A DNA stretch of 26,052 nucleotides from CAZPWF01 sp964590725 (lineage in GTDB: Bacteria > Patescibacteriota > Saccharimonadia > Saccharimonadales > JACQNP01): NCBI GenBank assembly GCA_964590725.1, contig CAZPWF010000013.1, forward strand, positions 1-26,052, in the 5' to 3' direction. Shown here in pieces: positions 7,156 through 14,445 of the stretch. The notes beneath the pieces were generated by a model. It searched no databases. It was not told the origin of the DNA and worked only from the letters and a program-made list of their open reading frames with translations. A program made the translations under genes and the position numbers. Within the stretch, counting starts at the first letter, position 1. Each line of letters opens with the position of its first letter.

Positions 7156-7635
7156 ATGGCAGAGAAGAATGCGAAGATCAAAGACTCTGAAGAAATTCCA
7201 AAATGGGCAAAAGTTCTCGAGTATACTTTGGAATCCTTCGGCATCTTTTCCAAGGTGATGGAAGTGAATCTAAACGAAAAAAATACCGAATTCTGTATTG
7301 AGGTTGCAGTAGGAACTAAATTTCAACGTGTATTTGATTTGGAGCCAGAAATTTCGGCAGCTTTACTTTCACCTACTGGACATGTGCAAATTAGTGGACC
7401 AAAACCAGGCACTTCCTTCTTAAGTATTTTGGTTCCTACACCATCGGACCAGAAGCATGCTAAGAGAGCTAATTATGAAATAGTACATGTTACCAAAGAA
7501 GTTCCTGTACCCGCCTATTCACTGGCAACAATGTTACGAGATGGTGCTACGGCTACTCTTAGGATTATTGGAAATTTTAGTCATAAACTGGCAAATAAAA
7601 CTGAAAAGATTGGCCAAGAAAACTATCCTAGGTGA
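7156..7635 (+). CDS. Stand-alone FtsK/SpoIIIE alpha-domain-like protein
   Basis: In this 159-aa protein, residues ~20-105 follow the pattern of the FtsK/SpoIIIE alpha domain. The segments are LEYTLESFGIFSKVMEVNL, TEFCIEVAVGTKFQRVFDL, EISAALLSPTGHVQI and GPKPGTSFLSILVPTP. In SpoIIIE the equivalents are the alpha-domain start, the VGVK/NL segment, and the APIPGK/GIEVPN end. No RecA-like motor, Walker A or gamma domain is present, so it cannot translocate DNA alone. It may be an adaptor, inhibitor or hexamerisation partner of a chromosomal or element-encoded translocase. It is convergent with, and overlaps by 8 nt, the nuclease-like gene on the other strand. The similarity is by eye. Confidence 0.6.
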   Translation: MAEKNAKIKDSEEIPKWAKVLEYTLESFGIFSKVMEVNLNEKNTEFCIEVAVGTKFQRVFDLEPEISAALLSPTGHVQISGPKPGTSFLSILVPTPSDQKHAKRANYEIVHVTKEVPVPAYSLATMLRDGATATLRIIGNFSHKLANKTEKIGQENYPR

Positions 7636-8239
7636 ACCTTTTTGGCCGCCAGTCCATGATATTTTCCTCAAATCGCGGTTTTAATCTATCATCTATGGAT
7701 CTAGCAGAATTAATGAACTCGGAATCATGATTAAAAAACGGTACATACTGGTAGATTCTTTTATCCTCTGAATTAATTTGACACCAAATAATAAGGTCAA
7801 TGTTTTGCATATCTGATTGTGTGTTGGTAACAAACCTACTAGTACTAAAATCATTTAGTAACGTATCGCCACGTTGGGTTTTACCATTTATTGCGTCCTT
7901 CATATTTGTCCAATTTAACAACATATGATCAGAAGTAAATAACAATACCCAAGGAATCATGTGATGAGGATCAACGCTAACGAATTGTTTAACTGCAGTA
8001 TGCATAAAATCGCGCAACTTAGACATTGTAGTAGACCAATGAAACATATTTGTTACTGGGTGTGGGTGCAATTCCGGAGATTTCAATTCACAGTAGAATT
8101 GTTTCCGGCCATCTATTAGAACTTCAAAATCAGGCACTTTTGTACCTACAGGAAACTGCTCTGGTTTTAATCTTTTATATAGATATCCATGATCAGTTAA
8201 GTATTTTTGAACAATGTCTAGAGCGATACTTTCTTTCAT
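7628..8239 (-). CDS. Putative PD-(D/E)XK-fold nuclease-like protein
   Basis: The ATG at 8239 gives 203 aa; an in-frame TTG lies 6 nt earlier. Residues 36-53 show VPDFEV, then 13 residues, then ELKS, matching the PD...(D/E)XK core with D37, E51 and K53. The rest (FHWSTTMSKLRDFMHTAVKQF; PWVLLFTSDHMLL) looks like the alpha/beta remainder of a small endonuclease-like fold and includes several His and Trp residues. It may be a restriction-like enzyme or a modification-independent nuclease. The target is unknown. It is divergent from the T4SS operon with overlapping promoters. Confidence 0.55.
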   Translation of the reverse strand: MKESIALDIVQKYLTDHGYLYKRLKPEQFPVGTKVPDFEVLIDGRKQFYCELKSPELHPHPVTNMFHWSTTMSKLRDFMHTAVKQFVSVDPHHMIPWVLLFTSDHMLLNWTNMKDAINGKTQRGDTLLNDFSTSRFVTNTQSDMQNIDLIIWCQINSEDKRIYQYVPFFNHDSEFINSARSIDDRLKPRFEENIMDWRPKRFT

Positions 8240-8272
8240 AATCAATTGAACTGCTAACTAACATACTTTATA

Positions 8273-8304
8273 TTATTGACTTTTGCCAGGCTATATATAA
8301 TAAT
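8273..8304 (+). promoter_or_regulatory. Candidate promoter of the T4SS operon
   Basis: TTGACT (8276-8281) is followed by the AT-rich CTATATATAATAATTT stretch. TAATAA or AATAAT at 16-17 nt spacing, or TATAAT at 8296-8301 paired with TTATTG (8273-8278), can serve as -10. The divergent nuclease gene's promoter must lie in the same ~60 bp. Transcription would then pass through the hairpin at 8311-8359. Confidence 0.5.
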
Positions 8305-8310
8305 TTCCTC

Positions 8311-8359
8311 AAGTTCATAAAAAGTTTTTCTGCCCCACATAGGGGCTTTTTTTGAACTT
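8311..8359 (+). terminator. Intrinsic-terminator-like hairpin in the T4SS operon leader (possible attenuator)
   Basis: GCCCC-ACATA-GGGGC followed by seven T's (8332-8353) is a textbook intrinsic terminator. It lies between the promoter candidate and the first gene of the T4SS operon, not after a gene. Outer arms AAGTTCATAAAAAG (8311-8324) and CTTTTTTTGAACTT (8346-8359) pair with one mismatch, which would sequester the T-tract in a larger alternative structure. Because the flanking genes are divergent, an attenuator or anti-terminator role is more sensible than simple termination. Confidence 0.6.
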
Positions 8360-8406
8360 ATACCTGCCTACAATTAGGAACTTATATTTAATAATTGGAG
8401 GTCGGT

Positions 8407-8748
8407 ATGAAAAATAAAACAAAAGCACTCATTACTCTTCTTTCTTTAGCTTCTTTTTTAAGCATCGCCTCACCTGTTTTTGCCGCTTCAGCCGACGTAA
8501 CTAAGATCGAGACTTTTATTAAAAGTGTCATTCAAGTATTAGTTGTCCTTGCAGGTTTAATATCAGCCGGATTTTTTGTATATGGCGGAATTGGCTACAT
8601 CACCAGCTCCGGTAATCCGGAATCATTGGATCGCTCCAAAAAAACTATATTCTACTCAGCAATAGGTTTAGTGATAGTTTTAGGCGCTTTTGTCCTTACC
8701 AATATTATCTCTGACCTAGCCACAAGCGCATTTGGAGCCACACAGTAA
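8407..8748 (+). CDS. VirB2/TrbC-like pilin
   Basis: The ATG at 8407 is preceded by GGAGG (8397-8401), so this start is preferred over a TTG at 8395. In the 113-aa product, a signal peptide (MKNKTKALITLL..., cleavage likely after SPVFA) precedes two hydrophobic helices. These flank a short polar loop with GYITSSGNPESLDRSKKTI. The length and two-helix form match VirB2/TrbC pilins that build the T4SS pilus or channel lining. First gene of the T4SS operon, its loop motif recurs in the next protein. Confidence 0.85.
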   Translation: MKNKTKALITLLSLASFLSIASPVFAASADVTKIETFIKSVIQVLVVLAGLISAGFFVYGGIGYITSSGNPESLDRSKKTIFYSAIGLVIVLGAFVLTNIISDLATSAFGATQ

Positions 8749-8780
8749 ATCGGCTTGAAGTAGAGATATGAAAAAACGAT

Positions 8781-10073
8781 ATGCAAAAAGTAGTGTACGC
8801 AATAGCACTAGCATTATTCCTCTTAATAATGCCAACTCCGGTTTTGGCACAAACAACTGTTCCTGAAGTTTCAAATTTTACCAACGAAGCGCTTAGCATT
8901 ATCACCATTATTTCCGCTGTAGCGGCTGTTTTTTTCTTAATTCGGGGCGGCTACATTTACATCACTTCAACCGGTAGACCGGAAGCGCTTGAAGAAGCCA
9001 AGAAAACCATTAGAAATGCTCTTATCGGCTTGGTCATCATTCTAGCTGCAAACCTGATCGTTTCAGTCTTTACCCAAAGTCTTAACGGAGGCAGTAATGA
9101 AACTCCTTTAAGCAGCCTTAATATTTCCCAAGTTGAGGCTGTAAAACCCAGCAATGGTTTAACTCAAGTATTGATCGATGCGATTAATGGATTTTTGCAA
9201 AATGTGGTGGAAAGCGCCACCAAACCGGTAGTTGATGGCATATTAGGTTTCTTAACTACTACTCCTCAATTGTTAAACAATTCGGTTATTACCAAGTTTT
9301 GGCTCATTATCCTCGGTATTACCGACACCTTATTTGTCCTATTTGTAGCCATCCTAGGATTGCAATTTATGAGCGCCGCGACTTTTGGATTTGAGGAAAT
9401 CGAGTTTAAGCATTTGTTGCCTCGGATCGGTCTGGCTTTTTTAGGAGCCAACACCTCACTCTTCCTGGCTGATTATGTAGTTAAAGCCAGCAACGCAATG
9501 GTGACTGGCTTATTATCAGCTACCGGAGGCTTAAACTATGCCTGGATTACTAACGCTATTACCATAAATAACGTCACTAATGGTTCAGCGCCCCTAATTA
9601 CTCTGATATTTTTGTTGATCTTCCTGATTGTGGCGATCGTACTGCTGTTTATGTACGTGACCAGATTGATTGTGATTTCTCTTGGAGCCGTATTATCTCC
9701 CTTTGCGTTTCTCTTATGGCTAATGCCTAAAACATCTGATTTTGCGGAAATGTCGGTGAAAGGCTATTTTGTGTCCGTATTTACCGTGTTTATTCATGTA
9801 GTCACCATCCAATTAGCCGGATCATTTTTAGCTTTACCGGAACAAAACGGTAATTCGATTATTGCTATCGCTATTGCCATTGGCCTGTTGTTTACCTTAT
9901 TAAAGATCCCCTCATTTTTGATGCAGATGATCTTTTTCTCCTCGCGTATCAATTCTATGAAAAAAGTTGGCAATCAAATAACTAACGTAATGAGCACTGA
10001 TACGGCTAGCAATGCCAGAACCAAGACTGTTGAGCGAGTTATAAAGACCCCACGAAAGGCAGCTAATCTATGA
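8781..10073 (+). CDS. Pilin-like domain fused to a VirB6/TrbL-like polytopic membrane protein
   Basis: In the 430-aa protein, residues 1-~105 repeat the pilin layout. There is a signal peptide ending near PVLA, a helix, the GGYIYITSTGRPEALEEAKKT loop and a second helix. Residues ~160-400 hold at least five further hydrophobic helices (e.g. FWLIILGITDTLFVLFVAIL, LIFLLIFLIVAIVLLFMYV), as in VirB6/TrbL inner-membrane channel components. The C-terminus is basic (RTKTVERVIKTPRKA). It lies 32 nt after the pilin and overlaps the next gene by 4 nt. The fusion may tie a pilin-like subunit to the channel base. Confidence 0.8.
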   Translation: MQKVVYAIALALFLLIMPTPVLAQTTVPEVSNFTNEALSIITIISAVAAVFFLIRGGYIYITSTGRPEALEEAKKTIRNALIGLVIILAANLIVSVFTQSLNGGSNETPLSSLNISQVEAVKPSNGLTQVLIDAINGFLQNVVESATKPVVDGILGFLTTTPQLLNNSVITKFWLIILGITDTLFVLFVAILGLQFMSAATFGFEEIEFKHLLPRIGLAFLGANTSLFLADYVVKASNAMVTGLLSATGGLNYAWITNAITINNVTNGSAPLITLIFLLIFLIVAIVLLFMYVTRLIVISLGAVLSPFAFLLWLMPKTSDFAEMSVKGYFVSVFTVFIHVVTIQLAGSFLALPEQNGNSIIAIAIAIGLLFTLLKIPSFLMQMIFFSSRINSMKKVGNQITNVMSTDTASNARTKTVERVIKTPRKAANL

Positions 10074-10552
10074 GAACAAACATTATTCCGGCACAAATAA
10101 CTACCGTTGAAGATAAGATTGCCGGTTCACTCAACATGACGCAAATACTGCTTTTAATAGCGCCGGTACTATGGTCAGCCCTGGTTTATATTTTGCTTCC
10201 AAACCAAATGAAATTAACCGGTTATAAATTACCACTAATACTATTTGTTTCCATAGGATTGATGGTTTTAGCCATCAGAATTCGAGGAAAGATTATTTTA
10301 GAGTGGTTATCAGTACTGATTGTCTATAGATTACGGCCAAAAATTTACGTATTTAATAAAAATTCGCTCTACGAGCGGCAGATAGATCTGCCGGAGATTA
10401 ATAATCAAGTTTCAAATACTAAGCCGATTAAGAAATCCATTAAGTCGAAAAAATCCGATGGTTTATCGGTTACGGACTTGGTTAAGTTGGAAACATTGAT
10501 GAATTCAGGAAAGTTAGCCGTTAGTTTTAATTTTAAAGAAACCCAAAGATGA
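10070..10552 (+). CDS. PrgI-family (VirB3-like) membrane protein
   Basis: In this 160-aa protein, two hydrophobic helices at about 26-43 and 54-68 follow the IPAQITTVEDKIAGSLNMTQ stretch typical of PrgI/VirB3-type proteins. A conserved-looking YRLRPKIYVFNKN segment and a Lys/Ser-rich tail follow. PrgI-type proteins sit next to VirB4 in Gram-positive and CPR conjugation operons and probably anchor the ATPase at the membrane. It overlaps both neighbours by 4 nt, implying translational coupling. Confidence 0.82.
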   Translation: MRTNIIPAQITTVEDKIAGSLNMTQILLLIAPVLWSALVYILLPNQMKLTGYKLPLILFVSIGLMVLAIRIRGKIILEWLSVLIVYRLRPKIYVFNKNSLYERQIDLPEINNQVSNTKPIKKSIKSKKSDGLSVTDLVKLETLMNSGKLAVSFNFKETQR

Positions 10553-11169
10553 ATATACTTTTATCAAAAACCGGTATAGCCACTGCCCGAGATCAAATCA
10601 GGATCAAAAAAATTGCTGACAATATCTTGGTACTGCCAAATAACGAATATCGGATGATCTTGGAAACTTCGAGTATTAACTTTGAGTTGAAAAGTGAAGA
10701 AGAGCAGGATGTGATTATTGACAGTTTTCAGAACTTTCTTAATGCCTTGCCATGCCAAATACAAATTTTAGTTCGGGTACGGGAAGTTGATGTAGATAAG
10801 TATGTCGAGGATCTGGAAACCCAAAAGAATAAAGAACCTGAAGCAATCTATAAGCAGCAGATTAAAAATTATAGTGAATTTGTCCAAAAGCTGGTATCGG
10901 GCAACACCATTCTTTCCCGCCGTTTTTATATCGTTATTCCGTACCACAATCCGGAACGAAGTGAGGATTGGAAATTGATTAAGGAACATCTCAATCTGAA
11001 CGTGGACATTATCACTAAAGGATTGGAACGAATGCAAATGAAAGCTAAACCCCTAACTTCATTGGAAATTATTAATCTATTTTATGCCTTCTATAACTTT
11101 GGCAATCTTAAGACCCAACCCCTAACTCGCGAAAGTTTAGAAGCATTACTAAAGCACGACTATGTATAA
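10549..11169 (+). CDS. TraC/VirB4 N-terminal-domain protein
   Basis: The 206-aa protein has no Walker motifs. Segments such as IADNILVLPNNEYRMILETSSINFELKSEEEQDVI and FYIVIPYHNP match the N-terminal, non-motor part of VirB4/TraC ATPases, which contacts the membrane complex. The motor is encoded by the next gene, which overlaps it by 8 nt. It is thus the first half of a split VirB4. No membrane helix. Confidence 0.78.
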   Translation: MNILLSKTGIATARDQIRIKKIADNILVLPNNEYRMILETSSINFELKSEEEQDVIIDSFQNFLNALPCQIQILVRVREVDVDKYVEDLETQKNKEPEAIYKQQIKNYSEFVQKLVSGNTILSRRFYIVIPYHNPERSEDWKLIKEHLNLNVDIITKGLERMQMKAKPLTSLEIINLFYAFYNFGNLKTQPLTRESLEALLKHDYV

Positions 11170-12961
11170 CCTTAAACGGACAATATTAAACCTAAAACCG
11201 GTAAAGCGTTGGCAAAAACGCCAAAAACTCAAAAAACTAAAGCATCAAGCAGTCAATATTACTTTTGGCGGGCAAGACCAATTGGACTTATTGGCTTATT
11301 CCGGGCTTAAAGAAGAATCATCCTATTTAATTGTTAATGATCGATATGTCCGAACCTTGTTTGTTTCCGGCTACCCTTACGTTGCATCGACCGGTTGGTT
11401 ATCGATGCTGATTAACTTTAACCACAATATCGATATTAGCTATCACATTGAACAGGTTGAACCTCTAATCGCCTTGCCTAAACTGAACCGGAAGATCACT
11501 GAGCTGGAGTCAACCAAGCGAACCATGCTCAAAGAAGGAAGAGTTATTGGTAGTGAAATTATCGATCCCTTAGAATCGGCCATGGATTTAAGAGACAAGA
11601 TTCAAAGAGGCCAGGAAAAGCTATTTCAAATTAGTATCTACATGACCATCTTTGGCGATACCCTGGAAGAGCTAGACAAAACGACCAAATTGTTGGAAAC
11701 CGTGATGCAGACCCGGATGTTTTACATTAAAAACGCTTTGTATCAGCAAATCGAAGGTTTGCAGTCGATCTTACCAAGAACGGAAAACCAACTAAACCAA
11801 AAACGAAATTTAGATAGTTCCAGCGCTGCTCTAACTTTTCCGTTTGTGTCTTCGGAGTTAGTCCAGGAATCTGGAATTTTATATGGGATCAACAAATCTA
11901 ATAATTCGCTTGTTATTATTGACAGATATAGCCTCAATAATGCCAATTCAATCATTTTTGCTCAGTCAGGATCAGGTAAAAGTTATACCGCTAAAGTCGA
12001 AATTTTGAGACATCTGATGCAGGGAACTAAAGTAATCGTTATCGATCCGGAACGAGAATATAAGCAACTAGCCAAAAGCGTTAACGGTACATATATTAAA
12101 CTATCGGTCAATTCCAAAGAAAAGATTAATCCATTTGCCTACAGCCTCAAAACGGTAACGGAAGAAAATAATTTACCAGAGCAAATTCAGGATTTAACCG
12201 AGTTGATTTCCTTAATGGTTGGCTCTTTAACATCAGAAGAACGTGCCATGGTCGATAAAGCACTACTCTCGACATATAAAAATGCCGGACTGACGAGCCG
12301 AAAAAACAGTAAAGTACCGGAGAAAATAGTTTACCCAACTTTAAAGGACTTTTACAAAGAATTAAAGCTTTTTAAACATAAGGATCTTTGTGATCGGTTG
12401 GAGCGATTTATCAAAGGTTCACTGTCAGAAGTATTTAATTCCCAAACCAATATAGAACTAAACAATCGGTTAGTTGTCTTTGACATCAAAGACCTAAACG
12501 AAACCTTGCGGCCGATCATGATGATGGTGGTCGCAAATTTTGTGAATAATGAGGTGAAACAAAATCCTCAAAAGAGAATGTTGGTAATTGATGAAGGTTG
12601 GATGCTGCTTCAAGAGCCGGAAAGTGCCCGTTTTGTTTCCAGTTTGGTACGACGCGCCAGAAAATATTATTTGGGTGTCACCATCATTTCCCAGCAAGCC
12701 AATGACTTTTTAAATCTTGATTATGGTAAGGCCATCGCTTCCCAATCTTCGCTACGGATTTTAATGCGCCAGGACACTACAACCATTAAAAAAGTAGCTG
12801 AAGAATTCCATTTATCCGCATATGAGCAGAACTATTTATTAACTTGTGATCGAGGGGAAGCGATTATTATCGCCGATCAAAACCATGTAGCGGTAAAAGT
12901 TGTTGCTTCGGAAACGGAACATCCACTACTAACAACTGATCCTCGGGAAATCTACCTGTAA
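11162..12961 (+). CDS. virB4: VirB4-like type IV secretion ATPase (motor part)
   Basis: In this 599-aa protein, Walker A is AQSGSGKS at 267-274, with Ala where classical P-loops have the first Gly, as in many Gram-positive-type VirB4s. Walker B is MLVIDEGWML with D477-E478. ARKYYLGVTIISQQANDFL and RILMRQD follow as in the VirB4/TraC motor. The N-terminal ~250 residues keep part of the VirB4 N-terminal region (IEQVEPLIALPKLNRKI; IYMTIFGDTLEELDK). VirB4 energises pilus assembly and substrate transfer at the inner membrane. Together with the upstream 206-aa protein it makes up one conventional VirB4. Confidence 0.92.
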   Translation: MYNLKRTILNLKPVKRWQKRQKLKKLKHQAVNITFGGQDQLDLLAYSGLKEESSYLIVNDRYVRTLFVSGYPYVASTGWLSMLINFNHNIDISYHIEQVEPLIALPKLNRKITELESTKRTMLKEGRVIGSEIIDPLESAMDLRDKIQRGQEKLFQISIYMTIFGDTLEELDKTTKLLETVMQTRMFYIKNALYQQIEGLQSILPRTENQLNQKRNLDSSSAALTFPFVSSELVQESGILYGINKSNNSLVIIDRYSLNNANSIIFAQSGSGKSYTAKVEILRHLMQGTKVIVIDPEREYKQLAKSVNGTYIKLSVNSKEKINPFAYSLKTVTEENNLPEQIQDLTELISLMVGSLTSEERAMVDKALLSTYKNAGLTSRKNSKVPEKIVYPTLKDFYKELKLFKHKDLCDRLERFIKGSLSEVFNSQTNIELNNRLVVFDIKDLNETLRPIMMMVVANFVNNEVKQNPQKRMLVIDEGWMLLQEPESARFVSSLVRRARKYYLGVTIISQQANDFLNLDYGKAIASQSSLRILMRQDTTTIKKVAEEFHLSAYEQNYLLTCDRGEAIIIADQNHVAVKVVASETEHPLLTTDPREIYL

Positions 12962-12963
12962 CC

Positions 12964-13563
12964 ATGAACCCACGAACGATTTTGGCTCTGTGGTCATTTC
13001 GAAAGGAATTGAAATACGTCATTGCAGTCTTTCTAGGAGTACTGCTACTACCGGTAGTAGCAGTCATTCTACTCACCCAAGTAGGAATTAACATCGTTTC
13101 TGATAAGCTTGTAAGTCAGAATCCGCAGACTCAAGCGATCCAAATAAAAGATCCCTTAACCGGTGAGGTAGTCCAAACATTATCACCTTTAGTAGTTTGG
13201 CCAGCCAAAGGTGTAATTACCCTAGAATTTGGAGAATCGAGTATATACCAGCCTTTCCACACCGGAATTGATATTGCCGGAAAAAAGAGTGATCCTATCA
13301 ATCCGGCGATGGATGGAAAAGTGATATATGCTGGTGAAATCTTTTGGGGATACGGTAAACACATCATTATTGATCATGGAAACTATATTCAAACCATATA
13401 CGCCCATTTAGATAAGATTTACGTCTATCCCGGCCAAAAGGTCACTACGGCCTCCGTAATAGGCTCAGAAGGCCAGACAGGCTGGGCAACCGGCATTCAT
13501 CTGCATTTTCAAACCAATGTATATGGAATTCCGGTCAACCCGAGGAATTTTTTAGGGAATTAG
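12964..13563 (+). CDS. Membrane-anchored M23 (LytM-type) peptidase
   Basis: In this 199-aa protein, an N-terminal membrane helix (about 18-40) is followed by a LytM/M23 domain from ~80. Zinc and catalytic residues are visible: H99 and D103 in HTGID, H148 in YAHL, and the H179-L-H181 motif. The fold continues with YPGQKV and GWATGIHLHFQT. M23 enzymes cut peptidoglycan cross-bridges; in T4SS operons they open the wall for the channel, a role like VirB1. It is two bases after virB4 and ends the operon. Its membrane-helix codons include a perfect 24-nt palindrome. Confidence 0.9.
   Translation: MNPRTILALWSFRKELKYVIAVFLGVLLLPVVAVILLTQVGINIVSDKLVSQNPQTQAIQIKDPLTGEVVQTLSPLVVWPAKGVITLEFGESSIYQPFHTGIDIAGKKSDPINPAMDGKVIYAGEIFWGYGKHIIIDHGNYIQTIYAHLDKIYVYPGQKVTTASVIGSEGQTGWATGIHLHFQTNVYGIPVNPRNFLGN
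13041..13064. repeat. Perfect 24-nt palindrome within the M23 gene
   Basis: The first half is ACTGCTACTACC and the second half is its exact complement, with no spacer. It encodes part of the membrane helix (TTGLLLPVVAV region). The core CTACCGGTAG is shared with the palindrome at 5447-5458. Perfect symmetry of this length in coding DNA is unusual. Confidence 0.6.
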
Positions 13564-13574
13564 AAAAAAATATA

Positions 13575-13601
13575 GATATGTCATGTAATGTATGACATAT
13601 C
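13575..13601. terminator. Hairpin between convergent genes, terminator for the minus-strand gene
   Basis: GATATGTCAT / ATGACATATC (10 bp) encloses a 7-nt loop. On the minus strand it is followed by TATATTTTTTT, giving a terminator for the leftward gene, whose last codons it overlaps. On the plus strand it lies 12 nt after the M23 stop but lacks a T-tail. Confidence 0.55.
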
Positions 13602-14417
13602 CTTCATTTGAAGCTTTTCAGCATAATCAACCGCTGGGTAAGAGGCAACTAGACCTCTTTTACCGTCAGTTGGCCCAAAAAACATATAACCAAATTCATA
13701 ATCAGATCTTTTAGGTATAAAGAACCAAGAAATTCCAATTCTGTAATCCTGGTTGGGTATCTCTATTATTGTTACTTGCTCTCTTAGTCTCATAAAAGAA
13801 CTTCCATCAGGAAGCTGTTGCATCATCGCTATAGTGGATATTTTCTTTCCGTCTAACTCGTGTATGTCACCTTTTATAGTATTTGGAACAATATACATTG
13901 CCATAGCAAACGCTAACTCGTCATTACTTTTGTAAGTTGCCTTTGGGTGAGGTAATGCTTTTCCTATTTCGAATAAATATTGCCTGTTTACTTTGTTCTC
14001 AGATACTTCAGGTAGTTTGTTTAATCCCCAAATAGTCAGGCTCATGCTAGGTCCTGTTGAAATTGGATTATTGAGAGGCCAACTTGCTACACCCAAACCT
14101 TTTGGTGTTCCATCAAGATTTCTTCCAGAAATAATTCTGCTATTTGTTGCGCTAGAGAATTGAACGAACCCATCGGAATGATAAGAGAATTTCACTATAT
14201 CTCTAGCGAAAAATTGTTCTGATTCATCTCTCTTTGTCTCAAGATGGGTTCCCATGTTTTCATAAGTTACGAAGGTTTTCTCAAGTCGCCCAGTTTGGGT
14301 ATCAATATATCTTGGTAATATAATCGCAAATCCACCCGAGGTATAGGGAACAATCTTAAATAATTTTCTATATTTATCGTCCTCGTCAAGGACAGTTATG
14401 TTAATTTTCCTCGACAT
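13581..14417 (-). CDS. Hypothetical protein, 278 aa
   Basis: I prefer the start MSRKINITVLDEDDKYRKLF at 14417. The longer reading from 14510 would overlap the upstream gene by 65 nt. It appears soluble, with many strands and Gly/Pro turns (PYTSGGFAIILPRYIDTQTG, LNNPISTGPSMSLTIWGLNK, GYMFFGPTDGKRG). No signal peptide, membrane helix or recognisable catalytic motif is seen. It is probably co-transcribed with the upstream 169-aa membrane-anchored protein. No function assigned. Confidence 0.6.
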   Translation of the reverse strand: MSRKINITVLDEDDKYRKLFKIVPYTSGGFAIILPRYIDTQTGRLEKTFVTYENMGTHLETKRDESEQFFARDIVKFSYHSDGFVQFSSATNSRIISGRNLDGTPKGLGVASWPLNNPISTGPSMSLTIWGLNKLPEVSENKVNRQYLFEIGKALPHPKATYKSNDELAFAMAMYIVPNTIKGDIHELDGKKISTIAMMQQLPDGSSFMRLREQVTIIEIPNQDYRIGISWFFIPKRSDYEFGYMFFGPTDGKRGLVASYPAVDYAEKLQMKDMSYIT

Positions 14418-14445
14418 ATTAGAGTTTCCCTTTTTTGTTGAAAAA

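Noticed and set aside
8395..8406. TTG at 8395 as pilin start
   Set aside because: It overlaps the GGAGG ribosome site of the better ATG at 8407, and the signal peptide begins cleanly at that ATG.
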